A stretch of DNA of 52,205 nt from Dehalococcoidales bacterium (GTDB lineage: Bacteria > Chloroflexota > Dehalococcoidia > Dehalococcoidales > Fen-1064): positions 1-52,205 of the forward strand of contig DATKWT010000136.1 in assembly GCA_035529395.1 (NCBI GenBank), given 5' to 3'. Below the pieces are notes generated by a model, which did not search any database, was not told the origin of the DNA, and saw nothing but the letters and a program-made list of their open reading frames with translations. The position numbers and the translations under genes were made by a program. Below, piece after piece: positions 34,780 through 43,810 of the stretch (positions are counted from its first letter, which is position 1; each line of letters opens with the position of its first letter).

Positions 34780-35070
34780 TCAGGGCGACAAGAGCATACC
34801 GTCTACCATGGGATGCTCCACCGTAGGTTGTCGGGAGTGTGGCTCCACACCACACGCTCGCTGAACGACTACCGCCAGTCCAGAGAAAACCCCGACCAAG
34901 AAAGAGACCGCTGAACCAGATAGGAATGCCTCCAGCGGTCCCTCTTCCTCGTCTGCACCATCAGTTTACGGCCCGATGCCATCGAGGCCTGCCATTGCCG
35001 GCAATGCAGCAGCCACTGTCATCAATGTAACAATAGCGAGTATGAGCAGGGTCTGTAGACTCTTCCTCAT
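34780..35070 (-). pseudogene. Small secreted/membrane protein gene interrupted by an in-frame TAA
   Basis: From an ATG at 35070 with a near-perfect AGGAGGTGACAA ribosome site, 34 codons encode a signal peptide (MRKSLQTLLILAIVTLMTVAA, cleavage near LPAMAG), then TAA at 34968-34966. The same frame continues for 61 codons to TGA at 34780 with protein-like content: GADEEEGPLEA, then a hydrophobic segment (FLSGSAVSFLVGVFSGLAVVV) followed by basic residues. A single point mutation would join them into a 96-residue exported membrane peptide. Alternatively the 34-residue peptide alone is made. No family is recognised. Confidence 0.6.
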
Positions 35071-35178
35071 TTGTCACCTCCTTTCACTGGCGTTAGAAAG
35101 ACTTCGAACTGCTTATGCCAGCATTGTAGGAGATGACTTCTTACCAATCTCTTACCAGGGGAGAGAATAGATAAGAAA

Positions 35179-35204
35179 GGGGTCTACCTGTTCAGGTAGA
35201 CCCC
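35179..35204 (-). terminator. Strong hairpin terminator after the MalT-like regulator
   Basis: GGGGTCTACCTG and CAGGTAGACCCC form a perfect 12-bp stem with a 2-nt centre. On the minus strand it is followed by TTTCTTAT. It lies 37 bp after the stop of the regulator gene and before the small secreted protein gene. Confidence 0.75.
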
Positions 35205-35240
35205 TGCATGGGAATAACCAAATGTGAACCGGACTCGACT

Positions 35241-38200
35241 TCAGACCATCTTTCTACCCACCATTGCGCGTCGATACAAATCCTGCACTCGTTCCGAGGG
35301 CACCACTTCCGCTTCGTTGGCTATAGTATCGAGGTAGCGCCTGTACATACGCAACGCACAGGCGCTGTCTCCTGCCACGAGGTGATATTCCATTACCTGA
35401 CAGTACGCGTCATCATCATATGGGTCGATGGCCATGAATTTCTCAAGCAGTATGATAGCTGCGTCGTATTTCCCCAGTTTGCTGTTAATCCTGGCCAGTG
35501 ATGAAAGGGTCTTCATATACTTGTCTTCATATTGACGGCGTGGTATTTCTACCCACTCACTATAGAATTCGTCCATGAAAGGGCCGTTATACAACCTAAT
35601 AGCACTCTCCAGACTCGTTACCTTAGCACTGATACGAGTATTAGGTAGACTTGTGGCCTCATTTAAATGGCCCTCGAATTCTCTTGCGTCGAACCAGACA
35701 GTTAGATCAGGATTGAATTTGTATCGTCCGTACTCAAGTGTAAAGACCCCCGGGAATATCGCCCTCCGTGCCCGGTATAAGTTGACATGGAAATTGCTGT
35801 TAGCTTTGGCCCGAGGAAGGTCTGGCCACAATGCGGCTGCTACTTGTTCTTTAGTCTGTCCAGTATCGTGACAAAGTAGATAGAAAAACAGCTCTTTAGC
35901 TTTGCTGCTCCTCCATTCTGCTTCACCTGCCGAATGGCCATTCACCAGGACCCGAGTTTCTCCCAACGCGTGGGCTTTAATGTCAGGTTTAGTTACTACG
36001 AAGGAGTGGGCAGGAACCGGAGTATTAACCAGTATCTGTCGGCTATCGCGGTGCCTTCTAATCTTCTCCATGATACGGGTGAAGCGGTCACCACCCACGC
36101 CATTTAAGGCGGCATATTGAATAAGAGGCACCAGATTTCGACCCTCGATGGCCAGAAAGTCATCGTAGCCAAGTTCGTCAGCTAGTCCGGACGTCTTTTC
36201 GAGCCACTCAATAGCTACATCAAATTTCTTTGCCAAGAAAGCTGCCTGGCTAAAATGGAAGCATGCCCTGGCAAGAGCATCCCTGTCTCCTATACCCGTC
36301 AGACGCTCACAGAGATTGAGAAGGATTCCCATTGCATTCTCGTATTGGCCCCGCTCGTATTGAATGATTCCCAGTTGTGTTCCGAACAGCATCGCTTCGT
36401 GGCTCTGCCCATGTTCCTCAGCCTGAGAGATGGCTTCTTTCAGGAGTACCTCTGCCTTGTCAAGATCACCGAGAAGCCGATATGTTTGTCCCATTCCTGC
36501 CTTAGCCCCCGCAACGTAATATGGTTCCATAACCTGTCTCGCAAGCTCGAGCCCATCATTATATGTAGCAAGAGCATCGTCACACAAATCCGAATCGCGT
36601 AGCACTTCGGCAATGTTGATGAGAATAAGGGCCTCAGCTCTCCGATATCCAGTTTCCCGAGCCTTTCCCAGACCAGATCGAAAGGTTTCTAATGCCAGTT
36701 CGTATTGACCTCGACGTTGATATACCAACCCCATGTTGTTCAGTGTCAAAGCCAGAGCACCAAAATTCTTTACCTTCTGCCATCCTTGTCTGGCGTGTTC
36801 AAAATGCATGTTGGCCTTGGTGAGGTCGCCGAGACGCTTGTACATCACACCGAGGGAATTGTGCATATCAGCGATTCGGCCCACATCAAACACGGCAGAG
36901 TAGCACTTCAATGCGCGTCGCATATGTTTCAGTGCCAGAGTGAATCGCCCCTGTTCCATGTGGATGTTCCCCAGGCGCCTGTGTGCATCGCCAAGGATAG
37001 CGGGGGGTCCATTGTGCTGCTCGAGAAGACTGATGGCAATTTTAGCATCGCTTCTGGCTTCTGTAAAATAGCCAGCCAGGCGAAAAGCAGCACTTCGCCA
37101 ACTGAGCGCTTTGGCTCTATATAGCCAGTCTTCACGGCTTGTGACCTTGCACAGGATGTCGGTCAAGGCACGAGCAGCCTCATCCACTTCGCCCAGATGG
37201 ATCAAGCTCTGAGCATGAAGCAAGACTAAATCGGGATCAGACAGACGCATGTCTCTTGGTAGAGCCTCAACCCACTTTGAAACAGTTGTCCATTTCCCCG
37301 AGTTGTGAAAATCCTCGCCGGTATTCTTGATAACTCGGACAGCTTCGTCATACCTCTCTGCTGTAATAAAGTGATTGATTGCCTGATTCCACTGCTCGTC
37401 TTGCTCTAACAGCAAGGCCACGTCGCGGTGCAACAGTGCAAACTGCTCAGGGTCTTCCTGCAGGAGCCTCTTTTGAAGAAACTTGCGGAAGAGGTCATGG
37501 TAACGGTACCAGGCTTTATCGTTGTCAATACAGTGTATGAATAGATTCCGTCTTTCAACCTCACGAAGAAGCGTTCGAGAATTATTAATAGCCAGCAACT
37601 GATTACAGATTTGTGGCTCGATATCATCCAACGTGCTGGATGCCAGAAGGAAATTCTGTATGTCAGACGGCTGTCTCTCGAAGACCTCCGATGTGAGATA
37701 CTGGAAGACATCCCACTGAGATAGTGCTGGCACGCCTGTAGAGAGTCCTTCTTCTTGTAGGCTGCGTGTGCTGAGCAGTATGCTGACTATCCAACCTTCA
37801 GTATCGGTGATCAGTCTATCTGCTTCTTCATCAGACAGATGGACATCATAGCGCGTGGTCACCAACTCCTTGGCTTCCGCAGGGGTGAAAGAAAGGTCCG
37901 ATGCTGTGAGGGTTACCGCTTGCTGCTGCAACGTCAGAGTAGATATAGCCGGAAGTTCCACCGGAGTACGGCTCGAGACTATGATGTGGCAATTATCCGG
38001 AGCACGGTCCACCAGGAGGTTAAGAAGAGTCCTTGCCAAGTCGCTGTCCTCGACAAGATGATAGTCTTCCAGTACGAGAACAAAGTACTCACCGATGGTC
38101 GTATACATCTCCCCGGCTAGTGTTCCGACTAAGTGCATGCCCTCTCTTATTATGTCCTCGGTTACCAGCAAGCGGGACTGCGTGACCTGGCCGAATTCCG

Positions 38201-38387
38201 GGAAATGGTAACGAACGCATGACAAGATACCTTCGAGAAGTACCCGGGGGTCTTGGTCTGCACTGTCCAGGGAATACCAACACACCGGTATTTCCAGGTC
38301 ACCGGCAAAATCTGCTAGCAGTGTTGTTTTACCGTAACCCGCTGTTGCCGATAGAACCTGAACACGCAGATGAATATGATCGTGCAA
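35241..38387 (-). CDS. MalT/LuxR-type ATPase-TPR regulator with C-terminal SARP (BTAD) domain
   Basis: 1048 residues from a TTG at 38387. The N-terminus is a STAND ATPase as in MalT (ATAGYGKTTLL P-loop; VLVLEDYHLVED and IIVSSRTP follow). Next are about ten TPR-like helical repeats (LGNIHMEQGRFTLALKH, NSLGVMYKRLGDLTKANMH). The C-terminus is a winged-helix plus BTAD domain of SARP regulators (WRSSKAKELFFYLL, ALWPD..., then HLVAGDSACALRMYRRY). It should activate transcription on binding an unknown signal. The same frame stays open to 38516 and encodes the expected family start (TKLLVPRRR, ISRQRLVDRL), but with no ATG, GTG or TTG there, so the true start is damaged or unusual. Confidence 0.88.
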   Translation of the reverse strand: MHDHIHLRVQVLSATAGYGKTTLLADFAGDLEIPVCWYSLDSADQDPRVLLEGILSCVRYHFPEFGQVTQSRLLVTEDIIREGMHLVGTLAGEMYTTIGEYFVLVLEDYHLVEDSDLARTLLNLLVDRAPDNCHIIVSSRTPVELPAISTLTLQQQAVTLTASDLSFTPAEAKELVTTRYDVHLSDEEADRLITDTEGWIVSILLSTRSLQEEGLSTGVPALSQWDVFQYLTSEVFERQPSDIQNFLLASSTLDDIEPQICNQLLAINNSRTLLREVERRNLFIHCIDNDKAWYRYHDLFRKFLQKRLLQEDPEQFALLHRDVALLLEQDEQWNQAINHFITAERYDEAVRVIKNTGEDFHNSGKWTTVSKWVEALPRDMRLSDPDLVLLHAQSLIHLGEVDEAARALTDILCKVTSREDWLYRAKALSWRSAAFRLAGYFTEARSDAKIAISLLEQHNGPPAILGDAHRRLGNIHMEQGRFTLALKHMRRALKCYSAVFDVGRIADMHNSLGVMYKRLGDLTKANMHFEHARQGWQKVKNFGALALTLNNMGLVYQRRGQYELALETFRSGLGKARETGYRRAEALILINIAEVLRDSDLCDDALATYNDGLELARQVMEPYYVAGAKAGMGQTYRLLGDLDKAEVLLKEAISQAEEHGQSHEAMLFGTQLGIIQYERGQYENAMGILLNLCERLTGIGDRDALARACFHFSQAAFLAKKFDVAIEWLEKTSGLADELGYDDFLAIEGRNLVPLIQYAALNGVGGDRFTRIMEKIRRHRDSRQILVNTPVPAHSFVVTKPDIKAHALGETRVLVNGHSAGEAEWRSSKAKELFFYLLCHDTGQTKEQVAAALWPDLPRAKANSNFHVNLYRARRAIFPGVFTLEYGRYKFNPDLTVWFDAREFEGHLNEATSLPNTRISAKVTSLESAIRLYNGPFMDEFYSEWVEIPRRQYEDKYMKTLSSLARINSKLGKYDAAIILLEKFMAIDPYDDDAYCQVMEYHLVAGDSACALRMYRRYLDTIANEAEVVPSERVQDLYRRAMVGRKMV

Positions 38388-38585
38388 TCGGTCAACTAGC
38401 CTCTGGCGGGAAATAACACAGTCCCGTCGTCGGGGTACTAGCAGTTTTGTTGTGAATTCGATACCAGAGATGCTCGTATCTACCGCTGCATACCTCCTGC
38501 CCGTTTCCTTGCGCAGTCACGAGGAACCGTGGAGAACTGGATTTGGTGGCTATGTGAAGTATTATAGTACTTCGAAAAGAGGTAG

Positions 38586-39149
38586 GCAAATGCAGAATGG
38601 TGGATACAGTTCTTGGATGCCGTAGAGCCGGAGATTGCCATCTACATGGCTGGGAAAGGCAATAGATATGGTCACCCACACGATGAGACTATCACGGCTC
38701 TTTCCGAAGTTGGGGCTGAGATATACGGTACTGATATCAACGGTACTATCATAGTCACCACGAATGGCGAGTCATATAGCGTAGTACCCGAAGAAGAAGG
38801 CACAATCTCTGCGCCACAGGCTCCGCCGCCTGCAACTACTGACCTGGCAGGTGATGTGACCATAGAGAGCATTGACTTAGAAGTGGAAATCGTAGTCATC
38901 GCAAACAATGGTGATACTCCAGTCAATCTCACTGGCTGGCGCCTGGTGAGTACGGTCGGAAATCAGGAGTTTGTGTTTCCTGCGGTTACTCTTCAGCCTG
39001 GTGCCGGGGTTCAGGTGGTGAGTGGGCGGAATGCTGAGGACGGCCCTCCCCATAAGTTTCTCTGGACAAAGACCTACATCTGGAACAACGATGGTAACCC
39101 TGGAATACTCTATGACTCTGAAGGTAACTCAGTATCAGAGTATCCTTGA
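38586..39149 (+). pseudogene. Truncated metallo-beta-lactamase (ComEC-like)/lamin-tail protein
   Basis: The frame opens after a stop at 38583 and begins in mid-domain: PEIAIYMAGKGNRYGHPHDETI then GAEIYGTDINGTIIVTTNGE is the end of a ComEC-type metallo-beta-lactamase domain. A Pro-rich linker follows, then a lamin-tail (LTD) domain (INNGDTPVNLTGWRLVS-like region at ANNGDTPVNLTGWRL, TLQPGAGVQVVSG, WNNDGNPGILYDSEG). Full-length relatives are secreted nuclease-like or DNA-associated proteins. The catalytic HxHxDH part and signal peptide are missing, so it is a relic. Confidence 0.7.
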
Positions 39150-39150
39150 T

Positions 39151-39318
39151 TCCCAACTGAGTCTTTGTATGCCAAAGTGGTCTACCTTGTCAGCACCACC
39201 TGACAGTGGCAAAGTGGTCCTAGTGGAGGCTAAAGCCCACGTAGGGGTACTGGTCTCTGCAGGAACCAAGGCCTCGAGGGGATCTCGAGAGCGAATCATT
39301 GCCCGCCGGGGTATGTAA
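39151..39318 (+). pseudogene. Fragment of a conserved protein with a VEAK motif
   Basis: About 50 residues (LCMPKWSTLSAPPDSGKVVLVEAKAHVGVLV) resemble the middle of a conserved bacterial protein in which the Glu-x-Lys pair may belong to a PD-(D/E)XK nuclease-like core. There is no start signal and the frame ends soon after. It adjoins other truncated genes in a decayed stretch. Confidence 0.45.
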
Positions 39319-39361
39319 AGCCGGCACCTCAATGCGCTCTGAGAGGACGGCCCTTTGCCAT

Positions 39362-39655
39362 TCATTTGCCACTCCGAATAAGACGCTCCTGGGTTGGAGG
39401 TATCTGCTGGAGCATCGCCAGGGGTAGTGGCAACCCCAGATAGACTGTCGCTCGAAAGAGGGCGTTGGTCCGTTCATCGGGCCGCCCCCAGCCGAAGGAA
39501 TTACTCACCAAGGTGTCCTTTGGTCCGGTCACTACCAGAAACTGATCCTTACCCCGAACCTTCAACTCAATCTTCTGGGGGGGGGTGAGCACGTCACGGT
39601 AGACCTGTAGCAGTCCCAAGCCCACGCTACTTATACCGCTCTTATCGGTAATCAT
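39362..39655 (-). CDS. Hypothetical protein
   Basis: 97 residues from an ATG at 39655, with AGGGGGT 9 bp upstream. The composition is protein-like (KIELKVRGKDQFLVVTGPKD, ATVYLGLPLPLAML), but no family is recognised. The region around it is decayed, so it may itself be a fragment. The rest of 39656-40080 holds nothing that I can support. Confidence 0.35.
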   Translation of the reverse strand: MITDKSGISSVGLGLLQVYRDVLTPPQKIELKVRGKDQFLVVTGPKDTLVSNSFGWGRPDERTNALFRATVYLGLPLPLAMLQQIPPTQERLIRSGK

Positions 39656-40080
39656 ACGTCTTGACCCCCTACGGACCGCATACCAAGAGGACACAGTGTC
39701 CTGGTTGCCGGAGGACCGGGCAACGTAACGTACTGCACAGCTAGACACCCTCTTTCCTGCTGGTGAGCACAACCAGTAAGTTCACTTAAGCGGCAACGCC
39801 TACGATCCTTGGGCTCACCCGATTTGTCGGAAACAAAAAGAGCGCCAGTCACCCCATTTCCTTGGCGATTCTGGTGCCCTTGACCATCTTCCACCACCCA
39901 CCTCCTTACCATTGTCGAAACGTTGGGTTTGAGATGCCAGGCATGTGCCGGGGACGTTCACTTCACCTCAGTTGGTGGTGTGTCAACGGTCTGCAGAAGC
40001 AGGATCGACATACTTCCTAGCTTCACCCCCGTTATATGCCCGAATCCTACAGTACGACGTCTTACCAAACTCTTACCACA

Positions 40081-40316
40081 TTTGCGGCACAGCACAACGA
40101 AAGGATATTTGAGTCACAACTGCGGGATCGCGGGGTCCTGTACTTTGCCATCGCCGAGTTCCGTGACATGAAGATGCAGCAGGACTAGGCGAAGGGGGGG
40201 CACAGGTGACACAGGGAGTCTACCAGATCAAGATCAGAGGGCAACTTGACAGCAGCCGGTCGGAGTGGTTCGCAGGATGGACCATCACCCCTATGGATGA
40301 GGTATCACTGTGCTGA
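40081..40316 (+). pseudogene. Two short gene remnants
   Basis: The first frame, ending at TAG 40186-40188, reads ESQLRDRGVLYFAIAEFRD and has no start signal. The second, GTG 40206 to TGA 40316, encodes 36 residues (VYQIKIRGQLDSSRSEWFAGWTI). It looks like the first half of a small conserved domain whose usual continuation (LTG.V.D) appears one frame away just after the stop. Neither looks functional. I cannot name the families. Confidence 0.4.
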
Positions 40317-40377
40317 CTGGCCTGGTTGTTGTCGGAGTACATTTAAAACAATGATTTGTTTTGTTTGATATTGGATA

Positions 40378-40527
40378 AACACCGGGATGTTCGTCCACTC
40401 ATGTGTATAAATATTTGATACCGTTCGCCTTTTCCATTAAATACAAATCACCGATTTGCGAACATCGGGATGCTTGTCCAGTGAGGCGTACAAATATTTG
40501 ATACCGTTTACTTCCTCTAGTAGATAC
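40378..40527. repeat. Tandem imperfect 67-bp repeat
   Basis: Copy 1 (40378-40444) and copy 2 (40461-40527) share AACA-CGGGATG, TGTCCA-like centres and AAATATTTGATACCGTT, ending in AGATAC/AAATAC. They are separated by 16 bp containing AAATCACCGATTT, itself an inverted repeat. A hairpin CGGGCAAAGCCCG follows at 40531-40543. The block marks the boundary between the decayed region and mntP. Confidence 0.7.
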
Positions 40528-40565
40528 CCACGGGCAAAGCCCGCGGAACTCTGCCCTTCGGGTTA

Positions 40566-41135
40566 TTAGAGGATATGGCTTAATAGAATCCTGAATGCAA
40601 TAGCTAATAGTATTAAAGCCCCTATTGCTTCAGCTCTTTTACCAATTAACTTGCTGGCTCTCTTTCCTAATATGAACCCGATCGTTGTAACTATAAATGC
40701 AATTATTCCAATTGTCGGGCTAGCCAGTGCAATATCTACCTTTAAGAACGCAAAAGATAGACCAACCGCCAAGGCATCAATGCTTGTTGCTATGGATAAC
40801 GTTAGGAGAATGAAACCTCTGCTAACATCTGCCTCTTTTTCTTGGCCGTCTTTCGAGTGAAATGCCTCCCAGAACATCCTGCCACTGACGATTACTAGTA
40901 AGACGAAAGCTACCCAATGGTCATAATCTGCTATGAAATCGACAACAGTTCTTCCAGCCAACCAGCCTAATACTGGCATCAAGGCCTGAAACAACCCGAA
41001 TGAGAATGCTACGCGAAATATTTGCGGCCAAGAATGGTTTTTATTGGAAATTCCGGCGCTTAATGATACAGCAAAACAGTCGGCGGACAGCCCTATAGCT
41101 ATTAATATAATAGAGAGAAAATCGTTACCAAGCAC
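40566..41135 (-). CDS. mntP: Manganese efflux pump MntP
   Basis: 189 residues, six hydrophobic segments. The two-repeat family pattern is clear: IAIGLSADCFAVSLSAGI in the first half and SIATSIDALAVGLSF in the second, with the conserved acidic residues thought to bind Mn2+. LFQALMPVLGWLAG and GFILGKRASKLIGKRAEAIGALILLAIA complete it. It starts with GTG. No manganese-sensing riboswitch is seen upstream. It is a single gene between decayed DNA and the isochorismatase gene. Confidence 0.93.
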   Translation of the reverse strand: MLGNDFLSIILIAIGLSADCFAVSLSAGISNKNHSWPQIFRVAFSFGLFQALMPVLGWLAGRTVVDFIADYDHWVAFVLLVIVSGRMFWEAFHSKDGQEKEADVSRGFILLTLSIATSIDALAVGLSFAFLKVDIALASPTIGIIAFIVTTIGFILGKRASKLIGKRAEAIGALILLAIAFRILLSHIL

Positions 41136-41282
41136 TGCCCAATTATTACATACCAGGTAAGAATGTTAAAGAATGTTGGCAGAAATAACAAGACAGTCTG
41201 ATAATAGTACAACCACGTTTACTTCGGGATGTTCACGTGGGCTAATAACCATGTTTGACAATTAGCCAAATTGTTGTCCCCC

Positions 41283-41813
41283 TCAGAACTGGGTCATCTC
41301 CAAGGCCTGGATAAACTCCCGCGAAGTAACAACGCTTGACTGTCGTGGCAATACCTTTTCCATAAGTACCCGTTGAACCTCATCATCCCGGTCGGCGCAA
41401 CAGTCAGAGAGCACTATTAATCGGTAATCTATGTCAGCAGCCCACCTTACTGTTGAGAGCACGCAACCGCTTGTTGAAATTCCCATCAGGACCAACGTAT
41501 CGATTCCTTGTTTTCTAAGTAGTTCATCCAGGTTCGTAGTTGAGAATGGTCCGAACCGGCGCTTGGTAAGCACCGGCTCTCCAGGCTGAGGAGTTACCGC
41601 AGCGTGAATCTCGGTCTCCGGTGTCCTCTCTCCACGGCGCACTTCCACATAGACGACAGGAATACTGTCGTGACGGGCTTTTGTTAGAACTTCATTTGCT
41701 CTTGCCATGAGTTCGTTCTGGAAATCTTCTGAAAAAGAACTCAGTTGCCGGTTCTGGTAATCCATGATAAGAACCGCTGTCTTATTTCGGTTAAGTGATA
41801 ATTGCTCTGCCAT
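41283..41813 (-). CDS. Isochorismatase-family cysteine hydrolase
   Basis: 176 residues. The catalytic triad is visible: Asp18 (LIMDYQN), Lys84 (VLTKRRFGPF) and Cys117 (GISTSGCVLSTVRWAAD), with the cis-peptide-type segment before the cysteine. Such enzymes hydrolyse amides (nicotinamide, N-carbamoyl compounds) or vinyl ethers. The exact substrate cannot be read. It ends 470 bp before the mntP-related region and appears monocistronic. Confidence 0.9.
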   Translation of the reverse strand: MAEQLSLNRNKTAVLIMDYQNRQLSSFSEDFQNELMARANEVLTKARHDSIPVVYVEVRRGERTPETEIHAAVTPQPGEPVLTKRRFGPFSTTNLDELLRKQGIDTLVLMGISTSGCVLSTVRWAADIDYRLIVLSDCCADRDDEVQRVLMEKVLPRQSSVVTSREFIQALEMTQF

Positions 41814-42000
41814 TTTCCCAGGCCTCCCTGACGCATATTACACAATAGCTGTCGTACTTTGACTTTGCCATTCCATTTCATCTGTATAGTGCTCATTGGC
41901 TTCGAAGATGACATTGTGGAGGTTGTGAAGGGTCTGGTCACCCCTTATCTCAATCTTGCGCCACACCTTGTGAGACTCCTTTGTGAGTTGCCTCATCAGG

Positions 42001-43656
42001 TCAGGGCACTCTTAGAATGGCGCCGCTGCTGGCTGAAGTCACCATGGCCGAGTATCTCTTGAGGTAGCTTTTTACCTCTCTCTTTAACGGAGGCGCTGAC
42101 CACCTGGCCAGACGCCCGGTTATCTCATCATCAGATAGCCTGATATTTAGTATTTTCTTCGGAATATCGATTTCGATAATATCGCCTTCCCGGAGAATAG
42201 CCAACGGCCCACCAGCCATAGCTTCGGGCGAGATATGTCCGATAGCTGCCCCTCTGGTAGCACCTGAGAACCTGCCATCGGTAATAAGGGCAACGTCCTT
42301 ATCCAGACCCATCGATACTATGGCGGCAGTAGTCGATAGCATCTCTCTCATACCGGGCCCGCCTTTGGGACCTTCGTACCTGATAACCACCACGTCCATA
42401 CTCTGAATCTTACCGTCGAGTACAGCCTTTGTCGCCTCCTCCTCGATATCGAAGACCCTGGCCGGCCCCTGGTGGGACAACATCTCCGGGCTCACCGCCG
42501 ACTGCTTAACCACGGCTCCCTCTGGAGCCAGGTTGCCATAGAGAACGGCAATCCCACCCTCAGGGTAATAGGGTCTTTCCACAGGTCTGATGACATCTCC
42601 ATCCGGTTTCTTAGCCCCCTCGATAACCTCGGCCAGAGTATCCCCGCCGAGAGTCAAGCAACCCAGGTGGAGCAGGTCTTTTCTGGCAAGCTCCTTCATC
42701 ACTACCGACAACCCTCCGACCCGGTACAGGTCTTCCATATGGTAGTTGCCCCCCGGGCTGAAGTTGCATAATCTGGGGGTGCGCCGGCTTATCCGGTCAA
42801 AAAGGTCAAGGTCCAACTCAACATTGGCCTCGTGGGCAATGGCCATTAGATGGAGGATGGTATTTGATGAACCGCCTATGGTCATATCGACCGTAATCGC
42901 ATTCTCAAAGGCTTCCCTGGTGAGAATGGCTGAAGGAGTTATCCCTTCCTGCCACAGCTGCATAATCCTCTTACCGGTAAACTTGGCCAGCTCTATTCTC
43001 TTACCATAGACAGCCGGAATAGTGCCGTTACCCGGGAGGGCCAATCCCAACGCTTCAGCCATACAGTTCATGCTATTGGCCGTAAACAGCCCCGCACACG
43101 AGCCGCACCCCGGCGCGGCCGCTTCCATAAACTCCGTCCGCTCCTCTCGGGTCATCTTTCCTCTAGCTACTTCTCCTGCCAGCTCAGCAACCCGGCTAAT
43201 ATCAATAGCTTCATCCCTGAAGATACCGGCCTGCATCGGCCCGCCACTGATTAAAATGGCCGGGATATCCAATCTGGCCATAGCCATCATCATTCCCGGT
43301 GTGATTTTATCGCAATTACTGACCACGACCATGGCATCCAGGGCATGGGCCAACATCATTGCCTCAATACTATCGGCGATAAGTTCCCGGCTGGGCAGAG
43401 GATAGCACATCCCTGCATGACCCTCGGTGATACCATCACAGATAGCGATGCTGGGGAACTCAAAGGGAGTCCCTCCCGCCGCGATAATTCCCTCCCTGAC
43501 CGCTTTAGCAATCTCATCCAGATGGATATGACCGGGCACAAGCTCATTCTGGGAGTTGACCACACCGACCAGCGGCTTGCCTATCTCCTCTTTGGTTCTC
43601 CCCATAGACAGAAATAGAGATCTTCGGTTCTTAACTACATCACTTTGCATGGGCAT
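42001..43656 (-). CDS. ilvD: Dihydroxy-acid dehydratase
   Basis: 551 residues from the ATG at 43656 with AAAGGATG upstream. IlvD features: RRSLFLSMG and [32 protein letters not shown] (cluster Cys), [18 protein letters not shown] (second cluster Cys), [30 protein letters not shown] and [21 protein letters not shown]. It dehydrates dihydroxy acids to the 2-oxo acids of valine and isoleucine, and 2-oxoisovalerate is the substrate of PanB encoded elsewhere in the window. No other ilv gene adjoins. Confidence 0.97.
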   Translation of the reverse strand: MPMQSDVVKNRRSLFLSMGRTKEEIGKPLVGVVNSQNELVPGHIHLDEIAKAVREGIIAAGGTPFEFPSIAICDGITEGHAGMCYPLPSRELIADSIEAMMLAHALDAMVVVSNCDKITPGMMMAMARLDIPAILISGGPMQAGIFRDEAIDISRVAELAGEVARGKMTREERTEFMEAAAPGCGSCAGLFTANSMNCMAEALGLALPGNGTIPAVYGKRIELAKFTGKRIMQLWQEGITPSAILTREAFENAITVDMTIGGSSNTILHLMAIAHEANVELDLDLFDRISRRTPRLCNFSPGGNYHMEDLYRVGGLSVVMKELARKDLLHLGCLTLGGDTLAEVIEGAKKPDGDVIRPVERPYYPEGGIAVLYGNLAPEGAVVKQSAVSPEMLSHQGPARVFDIEEEATKAVLDGKIQSMDVVVIRYEGPKGGPGMREMLSTTAAIVSMGLDKDVALITDGRFSGATRGAAIGHISPEAMAGGPLAILREGDIIEIDIPKKILNIRLSDDEITGRLARWSAPPLKREVKSYLKRYSAMVTSASSGAILRVP

Positions 43657-43677
43657 CACATCCTTTTCTTGACTGTT

Positions 43678-43706
43678 AGTTTACAGTAGGAATAGTACAC
43701 TGTAAA
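43678..43706 (-). promoter_or_regulatory. ilvD promoter with overlapping palindromic operator
   Basis: Minus strand: TTTACA (43706-43701), 17-bp spacer, TAAACT (43683-43678). The palindrome TTTACAGT (43680-43687) / ACTGTAAA (43699-43706), with an 11-bp centre, covers both promoter boxes. A dimeric repressor binding here would block transcription of ilvD. Confidence 0.55.
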
Positions 43707-43731
43707 TCGTTAGCGATTACCTGATTAAAGG

Positions 43732-43754
43732 GGCTGGGTAAATGTCTCCCAGCC
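43732..43754 (-). terminator. Hairpin between the FAD/Fe-S oxidoreductase and ilvD
   Basis: GGCTGGG (43732-43738) pairs with CCCAGCC (43748-43754), loop 9 nt. On the minus strand it is followed by CCTTTAAT, a weak T tract. It probably ends the upstream oxidoreductase transcript. Confidence 0.4.
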
Positions 43755-43810
43755 TCTTCTCGTTTGTATTGTACATTTTAAGCTTTTGTTGCATACTGCT
43801 GTTTTCGTGC

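Noticed and set aside
39652-39912. 86-codon minus-strand open frame
   Set aside because: It overlaps a better-supported small frame and has an arginine/glycine-rich composition typical of a shadow frame.
41136-41282. Manganese riboswitch upstream of mntP
   Set aside because: The conserved GGGGAGTAG-type sequence and paired structure of that class are not found in the 147 bp upstream.
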